Of a stretch of DNA of 64,000 bases, positions 33,741 to 42,112 are shown piece by piece. The notes under the pieces were generated by a model. The model did no database searches. It had not been told where the DNA came from and saw only the letters and a list, made by a program, of their open reading frames with translations. The DNA is taken from positions 1 to 64,000 of the forward strand of contig NZ_VDTC01000001.1 in assembly GCF_007672725.1 (NCBI RefSeq), read 5' to 3'. A program made the translations under genes and the position numbers. How positions within the stretch are numbered: the stretch's first letter is position 1; each line of letters begins with the position of its first letter. This DNA is from Corynebacterium aurimucosum ATCC 700975. Its GTDB lineage: Bacteria > Actinomycetota > Actinomycetes > Mycobacteriales > Mycobacteriaceae.

Positions 33741-33790
33741 CTCTCACACTCAACTTCCGATATTCATCGCAAAAGGCACACAAAGCAATA

Positions 33791-35665
33791 ATGAAGCGTT
33801 TTAGTTTTTCTCCCGCCTCCGCTGGCGTAGCCACCATGACCGCGGCCGCTCTTGTCTTCACCTCACAGGTAAGCGTTCCCGTTCTGGCTACCGCTCAAAC
33901 TAGCCCCATTTCCCGGATGGTGCTCCAACCGGGAAGCAAGGAAAGCTCCGTCATTGTCTCGTGGCGCACCCAGGGCCCGGCAGACAAGGAAGTCCTCGAG
34001 GTCACCGGCCCAGACGGCGCCCAAACCTTTGAAGCCGAGGAAAAGGACGGTGGCGCTATTGCATACGTGTCCAACTACGCCACCGCTACGGGTCTAAAGG
34101 AAAACACCGCGTACACCTACCGCGTCGGCTCCGAAGAGGGCGGCTGGTCCGAGCCTGAAACCTTTAACACCGGCAGCTTTGGCCAGGACTGGAGCTTCGT
34201 CACGGTTTCTGACGCGCAGATTGGAGTCGATGCCGACATCAAGGGTCAGACCGAGCAGTGGAACAAGACCATCGGCAACGCGGTTGCCGACGCCCCTCAA
34301 GCCAGCATGATCTGGTCCCTCGGTGACCAGGTTGAGGGCTGGGGCGCGACGATCGCGCAGTACGACGGCTACTTCTCCTCACCGGAGATTCGAAGCATTC
34401 CCACCAACGCACTGCCGGGCAATCACGAGACGTACCCGTCAGACCTGGCAATGAAGCACTACGATGAGCACTTCATCAACCCGAATCAGGAGCCAGAACT
34501 GCGGGATTTCTACTTTGAGCGCAACAACGTTCTCTTCCTTGGGCTCGACACCAACGCCAGCAGTGACGCGGACATTGAGCGCCATGCGGAGTTCATGCGT
34601 AAGACCATTGAAAACCGCGGAGCTTTCAATGACTGGATCATCGTGGGCATGCACCACGCCTTCTTCTCTCAAGGCACCCACTACACCGATGGCGATGTAA
34701 CCAAGCTCCGTGAAAAGCTCGCTCCGGTCATGTCCGAACTGGACGTCGATGCCGTACTCAGCGGCCACGATCACATCTACACCCGTACCCATCTCATGAA
34801 CGGCCTTGAGCCGGTGAAGGCTCCTGCGAAGCGTGGCGACGTCCTCGCCCCCAATGACGGTGAGGTCCTCTACATCACCACCACCTCGGCGGGCGGCGGC
34901 AAGTTCTATGACTTCCAGGGTGAGGACGGGAAGAAGTACCCCAATGCCCGCATGGAAAACATGGACCCTGCTCTGCCGCACGAGTCCACGGCGATCTGGC
35001 GCCAGGACTACGACGAGGACTACATGGTCGTCGATGTGACCGGTGATGAGCTCACCTTCCGCACCTACAACGCCAACAACCCGAACTTGGTGGACAAGGT
35101 CACGCTGAAGAACAACGACCACGCCATTGCGGACCCGCGCGAAGAGAAGCCGACGACCCCGGCACCGGCGACCACAACTGAGGTCGTCACCACGGAGGTA
35201 CCGACCACCGTGACCACCACGGAAACCAAAGAGGTCCCCACCACGGTGACCACCACGCTCCCAGCGGAGAAGACCACCAAGACAGTGACCTCGATGGTGC
35301 CCACCACTGAGGAAAAGACCATCACCACCAAGGTGCCGACGACCATTACCACTACCAAAACTGCCGAGCCCTCCGAGCCTTCGGATCCCTCCAAGCCAGC
35401 CAAGCCAGGTGAGCCAGCCAAGCCGGATGAGAACTGTGACGAGGGCTCTGCGGGGGCGTCGGCAAGCTCGGCAGGCTCCTCCGATGGGTCCTCGGATGAT
35501 TCGTGCTCGTCCTCTCGCGGCGGCATGATTGGCTTCCTGTTGGGGGCCATCAGCGCGCTGATTGTCGCCGGCGGTGTGGCGGCGCTGGACCCGAACAGCC
35601 CGGTCCGCAACAACATTCAGAGCATGCTCGACTCGCTTTACCGGATGTATACCCGGTTGTTCTAA
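33791..35665 (+). CDS. Secreted, anchored purple-acid-phosphatase-like metallophosphoesterase
   Basis: This 624-residue surface protein starts at MKRFSFSPASAG, whose signal peptide is cleaved near ATAQ. Residues 40-130 form a fibronectin III-like domain, then the calcineurin-like fold: TVSDAQIG, SLGDQVEGW, LPGNHETYPSD, VGMHHAFF, LSGHDHIYTRT. A long Thr/Val/Lys/Pro stalk rich in TTVTTT-type units and a Ser/Asp stretch leads to a membrane anchor (GFLLGAISALIVAGGVAAL) and a short basic tail. It probably releases phosphate from organic esters at the cell surface, complementing the adjacent PhoD. Confidence 0.88.
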   Translation: MKRFSFSPASAGVATMTAAALVFTSQVSVPVLATAQTSPISRMVLQPGSKESSVIVSWRTQGPADKEVLEVTGPDGAQTFEAEEKDGGAIAYVSNYATATGLKENTAYTYRVGSEEGGWSEPETFNTGSFGQDWSFVTVSDAQIGVDADIKGQTEQWNKTIGNAVADAPQASMIWSLGDQVEGWGATIAQYDGYFSSPEIRSIPTNALPGNHETYPSDLAMKHYDEHFINPNQEPELRDFYFERNNVLFLGLDTNASSDADIERHAEFMRKTIENRGAFNDWIIVGMHHAFFSQGTHYTDGDVTKLREKLAPVMSELDVDAVLSGHDHIYTRTHLMNGLEPVKAPAKRGDVLAPNDGEVLYITTTSAGGGKFYDFQGEDGKKYPNARMENMDPALPHESTAIWRQDYDEDYMVVDVTGDELTFRTYNANNPNLVDKVTLKNNDHAIADPREEKPTTPAPATTTEVVTTEVPTTVTTTETKEVPTTVTTTLPAEKTTKTVTSMVPTTEEKTITTKVPTTITTTKTAEPSEPSDPSKPAKPGEPAKPDENCDEGSAGASASSAGSSDGSSDDSCSSSRGGMIGFLLGAISALIVAGGVAALDPNSPVRNNIQSMLDSLYRMYTRLF

Positions 35666-35691
35666 GGCCCCCTAAAACACGCAAACGGAAA

Positions 35692-35724
35692 CGGAATGCA
35701 CGGGGGTTAATCCCCCTGTATTCC
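35692..35724. terminator. Possible hairpin terminator after the phosphatase gene
   Basis: GGAATGCACGGGGG and CCCCCTGTATTCC pair with one bulged base around TTAAT. No T-run follows, so it may stop transcription only weakly or act as an mRNA-end stabiliser. It separates the phosphatase gene from the VWA gene. Confidence 0.35.
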
Positions 35725-35750
35725 CCGTTCCCAAGCGCAGATCGCCTCCT

Positions 35751-37850
35751 GTGTGTAATTTAACTCACATACACACAAAGTCACGTTTCATACCAAAACC
35801 ATTGCTCACGGCGATTGTTTTCCTCGCAGCAGTCGCTCTCTCCGCCGCAACCGTTCTCTTTCCCCTCACCGCCACCGCCGAAGATTCACACTCAACGTCC
35901 ACTAGTAGCTCCGCGCCGAGCTCCCCCACTGCTTCTAGTGATATTGCTCCGACCATGGTGGTCTTCGATTCCTCCGGTTCCATGATCACCAACGATGCCG
36001 GCGGCCAGACCCGCATCGACGCCGCCAAAGATGCCGCCCGCACCTTCATCACCGAAGCCGGGGACGACGCCCCTCTGGGACTTGTCACCTACGGTGGGAA
36101 CACCGGCGAGGCTCCTGAAGATGAAGCTGCCGGTTGCCAGGACATCACCGTGGTAACGCCACCCGAGGCCGGCAATTCTGAGAAGATGATTGGCCACATG
36201 GATGGCCTCCAACCGCGCGGCTTTACGCCCATCGGTGAATCTCTGCGCAAGGCCGCGGCTGAGCTTCCAAAGGAAGGCCAGCGCAGCATCATCTTGGTCT
36301 CGGATGGCGTTGCCACCTGTACCCCGCCACCGGTGTGCGATGTGGCGAAGGAACTGAAGGAGCAGGGCATCGACCTGGTCATCAACACCGTCGGCTTCAA
36401 CGTTGAGCCCGAGGCTCAGCAGGAACTGCAGTGCATTGCCGACGCCACCGGCGGCACCTATGCCGACGCCTCCGACGCCGATAGCTTGGCCAAGGAGCTC
36501 AGCCGCGCCGCACCCCGCGCTTACAACGCATACGAATCAGACCTCAAAGAAATCGAAGGCGGCGAAACCGAGGGTTCTCCCGCCAAAGTCGACCGTGACG
36601 TGGAAGCCTTCTCCACCACCCTTCTTCCGACGGAAGGCGAGGGCCACTCCGCTGAATCGACGACTTTCTTCACCACCCCGATTGCTGAAGGCGAGCGCAT
36701 TGTCATTAGCGCCAACTCGACGCAAACACCGAGCATCAATAACTTCCGAAAAGGTGGATCACTCCACTTAGACATTGATGCAGCCGAACTATCCTGTGAA
36801 CTCGACTCCGCTTCCGCCACTGATAGCTCGGTGAACCAGTACCAGACCGCCAGCTTGTATAGCACCCAGGGCGGCGCAGAAGGCTGCGACTCCGATGAGT
36901 TCGCTTTCTCAATCCAGCGAAAAGGTGACTGGAAGCAGGATGAGGAGCTCGGGGTGGAAGTGACCATTACCCGCTTCGGTGAGCCGGATATGGACGGACA
37001 ACCAGATCCGGCCGAAGAAAAGACCGAACCAGGCCCCATCACGGTATCCGGTGAGCCCACCGAGATCGCTCCTGGAACGTGGTTCACCGACGCAGCTGAG
37101 CTCACCCCACAGCAGCCGGTACGCGCACAGATCGTCCCCGGCGAAACCCACTTTTACCGCGTGCCCGTCGAACATGGGCAGCAGCTTGCTGGCAACATCT
37201 CCATGGTCGAAGAGGCCGATGCCTTCGAAAACAACGATCCCGGTGACTCTCTCATTGTTACCGCGTACAACGAAGCTCGCGCGGAGATCGATGTCGAAGG
37301 ATCCCACGCGACCATCCAAAAGGACAACAAAACCGATTTCAGCTACCCAGCACCCATTCTCTTTGCCAACCGCTACGGAGGCTCCCACGACGATGGTTCG
37401 GCAGCTTCCGACATCGCCGCAGTGTGGCAGGGCGGCGAGCAATACATCGCCGTAACCTACGAAAAGCTACTCACCGATCAGGAAATCGACGAAAACACGC
37501 AGCTTCCCGTGCTGACCTATGACCTCGTTGCAGACGCCGTAGGAGATCCCGTTCCGGAGCCAACCTTTGCGCCAGTCAAGATCGAGACCGAGAAGCCCTC
37601 TGCCCCAGCGGAAAAAGAAGATAAAGAAGATACGGAGAACCGTGCGCAAGATAACGATGATTCATCGCTCTTCTCCGGCTTCCCCTTCCTCTTGGTAGGG
37701 CTCGGCCTTCTGGCCCTTTTCGGCCTCGTCATCGCTCTGGTTGTTGTCATCAGGAGCCTTCATGGGCTGATTTTGCCCGCAAGCGCATGGATGAGCTGTG
37801 CGCGGATAAACAGGTGGCAGATGCTGACGACCCACTGGCGAAGGCAGTAG
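35751..37850 (+). CDS. Surface VWA-domain protein with a scrambled C-terminus
   Basis: This 699-residue protein has a signal/anchor helix (residues about 18-43), a Ser/Thr linker, then a von Willebrand A domain with the MIDAS DSSGS (around 74), GFTPIGESL (Thr ligand) and ILVSDG. A large beta-rich region follows up to about residue 620. A Lys/Glu stalk precedes a helix (FLLVGLGLLALFGLVIALVVVI). After it the frame enters plasmid-derived DNA at about 37750-37765 and reads 32 unrelated residues. The true C-terminal cytoplasmic tail is lost. The VWA part suits binding to another surface protein or matrix. Confidence 0.8.
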   Translation: MCNLTHIHTKSRFIPKPLLTAIVFLAAVALSAATVLFPLTATAEDSHSTSTSSSAPSSPTASSDIAPTMVVFDSSGSMITNDAGGQTRIDAAKDAARTFITEAGDDAPLGLVTYGGNTGEAPEDEAAGCQDITVVTPPEAGNSEKMIGHMDGLQPRGFTPIGESLRKAAAELPKEGQRSIILVSDGVATCTPPPVCDVAKELKEQGIDLVINTVGFNVEPEAQQELQCIADATGGTYADASDADSLAKELSRAAPRAYNAYESDLKEIEGGETEGSPAKVDRDVEAFSTTLLPTEGEGHSAESTTFFTTPIAEGERIVISANSTQTPSINNFRKGGSLHLDIDAAELSCELDSASATDSSVNQYQTASLYSTQGGAEGCDSDEFAFSIQRKGDWKQDEELGVEVTITRFGEPDMDGQPDPAEEKTEPGPITVSGEPTEIAPGTWFTDAAELTPQQPVRAQIVPGETHFYRVPVEHGQQLAGNISMVEEADAFENNDPGDSLIVTAYNEARAEIDVEGSHATIQKDNKTDFSYPAPILFANRYGGSHDDGSAASDIAAVWQGGEQYIAVTYEKLLTDQEIDENTQLPVLTYDLVADAVGDPVPEPTFAPVKIETEKPSAPAEKEDKEDTENRAQDNDDSSLFSGFPFLLVGLGLLALFGLVIALVVVIRSLHGLILPASAWMSCARINRWQMLTTHWRRQ

Positions 37851-38728
37851 AGATTGCTGGCAAATACAACCTGTCTCTAAAAGTGCAGCCCAACTCAAAA
37901 ACCGAGGGTGAGTCGCTAACCGTGGCCCTGGTCGACGACGACGGCGAGGATGCCTACTTCACGAACACCACGAAGGCCGGACGTACTCGAAAGCGTAAAG
38001 CAGCTAAAGCTGGCTCAAAATTGGGCCGCAGCTACTCGCTAGAGGGTGTGACCGAACGCGTTAACGAGGCCCAATCAGCCCTTCTTGCGCGGCAGCTTGC
38101 AGCACTTCAAGCCAATTCAACCGATGACGACCTGGAGGCGAAATACGGCTCCAGCCTTCTCGATGACGAGGAGGAAGAAAACTATAACAACCAGGAGGTA
38201 TTCAATCATGGTGTCAGTGACCGAGATGACGAAGCTAGCCCAAGCAGCGGCGAAAGGCAAGATGGACAGCGTCTTGAAGGTTCTCAGCCCACGCCTGGAC
38301 AAGGCGGAGAAGACTATCAAGACGCTGCAGGAGAAACTGAAGAGTCTGCCGGAGAATACAGGGGACATTCTCAGTTCTCTGCCCAGCGACTTCTCGACGA
38401 GGTTGACGCAAGCGGAAAGCGAATTAAGGAACGTAAAAAGCAATCTCGCCGCAAACAAGAACTACGTGAGCAGCAGTCACTTCCAAGTAACGATGATGGA
38501 AGTGCAGCAGATGATCACCGGGCTGATAAGGAACATCGAGGATCTGCCCAACGGCCTGGAGGGGGTAAAAGGGTACCTAATCGAGATAAGCGAGCAGATG
38601 TCGCGTCTGACAAGGATGCAACAGCTGGTACTCAAAGCAGCCTAAAGCCCCATCCATCTCGACAAGGATTCCAGCCAAGCAGTAGCCCAGAGCCTGAACG
38701 CTCAGATGACTTCGAGCCTGACTTCTAG
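37763..38728 (+). pseudogene. C-terminal fragment of a plasmid relaxase/mobilisation protein (MobA-like)
   Basis: The frame opens at a fusion point and reads WADFARKRMDELCADKQVADADDPLAKAVEIAGKY, continuing about 320 residues. The stretch is polar, Gln/Glu/Arg-rich and largely disordered, like the C-terminal region of ColE1-type MobA relaxases. The relaxase catalytic half (Tyr and HxH motifs) is missing. A second gene (38208-38645) is encoded in another frame inside it, which is the classical mobA/mobB arrangement of mobilisable plasmids. ATG at 37787 could start a shorter product. I judge it a remnant of an integrated plasmid. Confidence 0.68.
38208..38645 (+). CDS. MobB-like mobilisation protein (overlaps mobA fragment)
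   Basis: This 145-residue coiled-coil protein is encoded in a different frame inside the mobA-like fragment. AGGAGG at 38193-38198 stands ten bases before ATG 38208 and marks a real start. The sequence MVSVTEMTKLAQAAAKGKMD is followed by long amphipathic helices (EKTIKTLQEKLKSLPEN, LTQAESELRNVKSNLAAN) and a C-terminal helix. In ColE1-type plasmids MobB stabilises the relaxosome at oriT and interacts with the conjugation pilus. With the relaxase lost it probably has no partner here. Confidence 0.65.
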   Translation: MVSVTEMTKLAQAAAKGKMDSVLKVLSPRLDKAEKTIKTLQEKLKSLPENTGDILSSLPSDFSTRLTQAESELRNVKSNLAANKNYVSSSHFQVTMMEVQQMITGLIRNIEDLPNGLEGVKGYLIEISEQMSRLTRMQQLVLKAA

Positions 38729-39242
38729 CCTGGAACCGCTGGTAGAAGTAGCTGTATCTGAGGCAATGTCGAAAGAGTCCGAAAGCCTGCACAAGGCAGC
38801 AGAAGCATCTAAGAAGGCTCGCAGCGCCCTGCTCCAGGAGAAGGAGTCCAACGAAAAGCTGCTGGAGAAGATACGTGCAGAGCGCAAAAAGTACAACGAC
38901 GACATGGAAAAGTCGAACACGAACTTTATTAAGGCCTGCATGTCTGCCTCGTGGATTGCAGCCAGTGTTCTCTTCGTTGCTATCGCACTCGTTGCTGTCG
39001 GAGCCTTGGGGAACGGGCTGCTAAGTATGCTCGGCATACCCGACGGCGTGTCTGCCTTGTGGGGTCACGTCCAGGAGGCCAACGGCATCGGCCCAACACT
39101 GGGCTGGTTGGCGTTAACACTTATCGTCATAGGGGTTCTTATAGCGCTTATGACCTGGATGTTGTCCCAGGCTGCGCCGGGTATTGCTCACTTAGTCGAG
39201 GAATACCGTCGCAATCACCCGAGGAAAGAAACGAACCACTAA
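38706..39242 (+). CDS. Mobilisation-associated membrane protein (third mob gene)
   Basis: This 178-residue protein has an N-terminal coiled coil (residues about 20-70, rich in Glu/Lys/Ser), then two membrane segments, ASWIAASVLFVAIALVAVGALG and GWLALTLIVIGVLIALMTWML, and a basic tail. It overlaps the end of the mobA fragment by 23 bases. Proteins with this layout follow mobA/mobB in several mobilisable plasmids and are annotated as MobC/D/E-like or simply mobilisation protein. The palindromic terminator at 39285-39308 follows. Confidence 0.62.
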   Translation: MTSSLTSSLEPLVEVAVSEAMSKESESLHKAAEASKKARSALLQEKESNEKLLEKIRAERKKYNDDMEKSNTNFIKACMSASWIAASVLFVAIALVAVGALGNGLLSMLGIPDGVSALWGHVQEANGIGPTLGWLALTLIVIGVLIALMTWMLSQAAPGIAHLVEEYRRNHPRKETNH

Positions 39243-39284
39243 CTAGAACACGTGCACCGTAAAAAGTAAAAATCCCCACAACAC

Positions 39285-39308
39285 AGCGTAGCGGTTAACC
39301 GCTACGCT
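39285..39308 (+). terminator. Terminator of the mob region
   Basis: AGCGTAGCGGTT and its complement AACCGCTACGCT form a perfect 24-base palindrome followed by TTCTTTT. This closes the mob gene cluster. Confidence 0.72.
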
Positions 39309-39356
39309 TCTTTTATGCTCTTCCTATGCCCCAACTTTGCAACAGCACCAATAAAC

Positions 39357-39385
39357 TGGCGCCCCGGTTATAAGTTGGGGCGCCA
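39357..39385 (-). terminator. Terminator of the SulP transporter gene
   Basis: On the minus strand TGGCGCCCC and GGGGCGCCA form a 9-bp stem with an 11-base loop, followed by GTTTATT. It lies 27 bases after the SulP stop codon. The nearby GCCCCAACTT at 39328-39338 offers a competing pairing. Confidence 0.6.
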
Positions 39386-39411
39386 AGTCGATGTGCTCGA
39401 GTCGGGGGATG

Positions 39412-40971
39412 TTAGTGGCCGGTGCCAAGCCGGCCAGACAGTCGGTTCAGCCGGTCCTGACTGGGACCGTCGAGCCCGATAATGGACACGGTTTTGCCTC
39501 TGTCCTGGAACTTCTGCGTAATCGCGTCAAAGGTCGCGACCGTGGAGGCATCCCAGATCTCCGCCTCAGTGAGATCAATAGTGATATGACGGGCAGAATC
39601 GGTGTAATCAAAGCGATAAACCAGGTCATTGCTTGATGCCCAAAACAACTGGCCATGCACCCGGTAGGTACGAGTATCAATCTCGCCATCGCCGTCGCCG
39701 TCGATCTCGGAGACCTTTTCAATGGAAGCGATATGTGCCATCCGACGGGCGAACATGATCATCGCGGTGACCACACCCAACACCACACCAATGGCCAGGT
39801 TGCTGGTGGCTAGGGTGGCAATAATCGTCACGGCCATAACAATGGTCTCAGAGACCGGCATGAGTTTAAGGGTGCGTGGATGCACCGAGTGCCAGTCGAT
39901 GGTGCCGACCGAGACCATGATCATGATTGCCACCAGCGCAGCCATCGGGATCATGCCAACGATGTCGCCCAGTGCCAGGACCAGGACCAGCAGGAACACA
40001 CCGGCTAACAGGGTGGATAGGCGGGTACGTGCCCCGGATTCGCGGACGTTGATCATGGTTTGACCGATCATCGCGCAGCCACCCATGCCGCCGAAGAAAC
40101 CGGAGGCAATATTAGCCACCCCCTGTCCCCAGGATTCACGAGTTTTATCGGAATGAGTGTCGGTGATGTCATCGACGAGCTTGGCGGTCATCAACGATTC
40201 CATGAGACCGACCACGGCCATGGCCAGGGCATAAGGCGCGATGATCTGCAGGGTCTCCAACGTCCACGGCACGTTCGGAATAAACAGGGACGGTAAGGTC
40301 TCCGGCATCTTGCCCATGTCCGAGACCGTCGGGACAGTCAAACCGGCGGCAATGACCAAACCGGTGAGCACGATAATCGTGACCAGCGGGGCGGGGATCA
40401 CACTGGTGAGCTTGGGGAAGAAAATCATGATCACCACACCCAAGCCGACGAGTGGGTAGACTATCCAAGGCACATCAATGAGGTGTTCGAGTTGGGCGGT
40501 GAAAATCATAATGCCCAGTGCATTGACGAAACCCAGCATCACCGATCGGGGGATAAAACGCTGAAGTTTCGCCACACCGAGGGCGCCGAGCACGATTTGT
40601 AGGACACCGCCCAACAGGACGGTGGCGATGAAATAATCCATCCCGTAACCACGCGCCACAGGAGCAATGACTAGGGCAATAGCCCCGGTGGCGCCGGTGA
40701 TCATTGCCGGGCGGCCACCGGTAAAGGCGATCGCAATGGCCATGACTACCGAGGAAAACAGACCCATGGCTGGGTCAACACCGGCAAGGATGGAAAAGGC
40801 AATGGCCTCAGGGATCAGCGCCAGGGATACCGCCAGTCCGGCCAGAATCTCTATACGGATACGGGCGGGGGAAGAAAATGCGTAACGGAAGGATGCGATG
40901 ATCCCGGTAGGGGCATCAGCGCCGTCTGGACTCAGGAGGGGGCGGGGGGCCGCCGTGCTAGTTTCAGTCAT
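39412..40971 (-). CDS. SulP family anion transporter with C-terminal STAS domain
   Basis: This 519-residue SulP transporter carries about 12 membrane segments and a C-terminal STAS domain (RYRVHGQLFWASSNDLVYRF, then ITIDLTEAEIWDASTVATFDAI). The early family signature is GLAVSLALIPEAIAFSILAGVDPAMGLFSS, and the middle one is GGMGGCAMIGQTMIN. SulP proteins move sulfate, bicarbonate or other anions; the substrate is undecided. A MerR-type regulator is divergent 169 bases away. Its position between a plasmid scar and the initiator tRNA makes it a candidate accessory gene. Confidence 0.88.
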   Translation of the reverse strand: MTETSTAAPRPLLSPDGADAPTGIIASFRYAFSSPARIRIEILAGLAVSLALIPEAIAFSILAGVDPAMGLFSSVVMAIAIAFTGGRPAMITGATGAIALVIAPVARGYGMDYFIATVLLGGVLQIVLGALGVAKLQRFIPRSVMLGFVNALGIMIFTAQLEHLIDVPWIVYPLVGLGVVIMIFFPKLTSVIPAPLVTIIVLTGLVIAAGLTVPTVSDMGKMPETLPSLFIPNVPWTLETLQIIAPYALAMAVVGLMESLMTAKLVDDITDTHSDKTRESWGQGVANIASGFFGGMGGCAMIGQTMINVRESGARTRLSTLLAGVFLLVLVLALGDIVGMIPMAALVAIMIMVSVGTIDWHSVHPRTLKLMPVSETIVMAVTIIATLATSNLAIGVVLGVVTAMIMFARRMAHIASIEKVSEIDGDGDGEIDTRTYRVHGQLFWASSNDLVYRFDYTDSARHITIDLTEAEIWDASTVATFDAITQKFQDRGKTVSIIGLDGPSQDRLNRLSGRLGTGH

Positions 40972-41026
40972 AGATGTCCAATCTTTGAGGGGATAGGTAA
41001 CTGGGCGAACGCCCGAAAGGAATCCA

Positions 41027-41046
41027 ACCCTCTAGTAACTTTAGGT
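41027..41046. promoter_or_regulatory. MerR-type operator between sulP and merR-like gene
   Basis: ACCCTCTAGTAACTTTAGGT is an imperfect dyad resembling SoxR/MerR-class sites (ACC...AGTTA...GGT). It lies between the divergent sulP and MerR-family genes, so the regulator probably binds here and controls sulP. Confidence 0.5.
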
Positions 41047-41140
41047 TTGGTGATGGTGGTCATGGTAGCGGGAGTTTTACTCAACCGCCAACCCAGGCAC
41101 AGGAACCCGTGGGCAACATCACCGTGAAGGAGAACAGGCA

Positions 41141-41545
41141 ATGCAAAACAGTAATTTCAAGATCGGCGAGGTCGTTGACCAGACGGGGTTGTCGATTCCC
41201 ACCTTGCGTTATTATGACAACGTCGGCCTGATTACCCCATCGGGGCGTAGCCCTGGTGGGTTCAGGCTTTATAGTGAGGCTGATGTACGTCGTGTTTTGC
41301 TGGTGCGACGGATGAAACCGCTGGGGTTTACTCTGGATCAGATGCGGGAATTCCTGGAAGCTGCGGAGATTCTTCATAGTTCAGATGGCGGGCAGGAAAG
41401 TGATACCGCACAGCAGGCACGGAGTAATGCCAAGGCCACCCTTGCCGACATTCGTGAGGAGACGCGCACCCGCTACGAAAAGCTACGCAAGCAAATTGCC
41501 TACGCTGAGGAATTCCTCGATCTGGTCAACACCCTGGCACCCTAA
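41141..41545 (+). CDS. MerR family transcriptional regulator
   Basis: This 134-residue MerR protein has the winged HTH FKIGEVVDQTGLSIPTLRYYDNVGLITPSGRSPGGFRLY (residues 6-44) and a coiled-coil dimerisation helix (MRPLGFTLDQMREFLEAAE onward) with a short C-terminal effector region. There are no cysteines for metal or redox sensing, so it is not a SoxR or metal sensor. It probably responds to an anion or a stress and regulates the divergent SulP gene through the operator at 41027-41046. Confidence 0.88.
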   Translation: MQNSNFKIGEVVDQTGLSIPTLRYYDNVGLITPSGRSPGGFRLYSEADVRRVLLVRRMKPLGFTLDQMREFLEAAEILHSSDGGQESDTAQQARSNAKATLADIREETRTRYEKLRKQIAYAEEFLDLVNTLAP

Positions 41546-41838
41546 ACTGCCCCCATCCTTCGCAGGGAGAAAAAGACCATCGTATTGAATGCGCTCTGTC
41601 GAATCGCGTTCCAGATGAAGTGGACGAACGCCCGCGGCCTCTCCGGAGTGGATGGCGATAGTACAGAGGACTTCTGAAATCCGTGCAGACGACTCCTCAA
41701 AACGACACAGTCATCCAAGGTCACAAAATCGAAAATTGTCACTTAACCCCATCACTTCCAAACCGGCTTAAGTGACAAAATGCCATCGCTAAAGTCCCGA
41801 TTTGAGTCCCAGGACGTGCGCCTTAAGAGAAATAACTA
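41546..41838. other. Noncoding stretch between merR-like gene and tRNA, with an inverted repeat
   Basis: No gene is seen here. TTGTCACTTAA (41736-41746) and TTAAGTGACAA (41768-41778) form a perfect 11-bp inverted repeat with a 21-base spacer. It might be a decayed insertion-element end or an operator. The remaining sequence shows no recognisable motif. Confidence 0.4.
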
Positions 41839-41872
41839 AAGCCCCTACCAGTGTTTCTCCTGGTAGGGGCTT
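41839..41872 (-). terminator. Terminator of the initiator tRNA gene
   Basis: AAGCCCCTACCAG and CTGGTAGGGGCTT form a perfect 13-bp stem with an 8-base loop, six bases after the tRNA 3' CCA on the minus strand. It ends in an A/T-rich tract (TAGTTATTTC). Confidence 0.75.
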
Positions 41873-41878
41873 GGAAGT

Positions 41879-41955
41879 TGGTAGCGGGGGCAGGATTCGA
41901 ACCTACGACCTCTGGGTTATGAGCCCAGCGAGCTACCGAGCTGCTCCACCCCGCG
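41879..41955 (-). tRNA. Initiator tRNA-fMet (CAT)
   Basis: The minus strand reads CGCGGGGTGGAGCAGCTCGG at the 5' end, an anticodon stem-loop CTGGG-CTCATAA-CCCAG and T-arm GTAGG-TTCGAAT-CCTGC, ending CCCCGCTA then CCA. The C1 mismatch at the end of the acceptor and the three G-C pairs in the anticodon stem are initiator marks. CCA is encoded. Confidence 0.95.
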
Positions 41956-42112
41956 TCGAGATGTACTTCCGAACATCAAGCGCTTCAGCACACTGCGGTT
42001 AATCACTAGGATTGTTACCCCGTGTGCCGGCGACTCATGTAACTATACAGACGCCATGGCGCCTACCCAAATCCCCTGGGCAGGCGCCATTTCTCTGGAC
42101 TACGTGGAGCTA

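Noticed and set aside
41736..41778. Insertion sequence ends
   Set aside because: There is an 11-bp inverted repeat but no transposase and only 21 bases between the arms.
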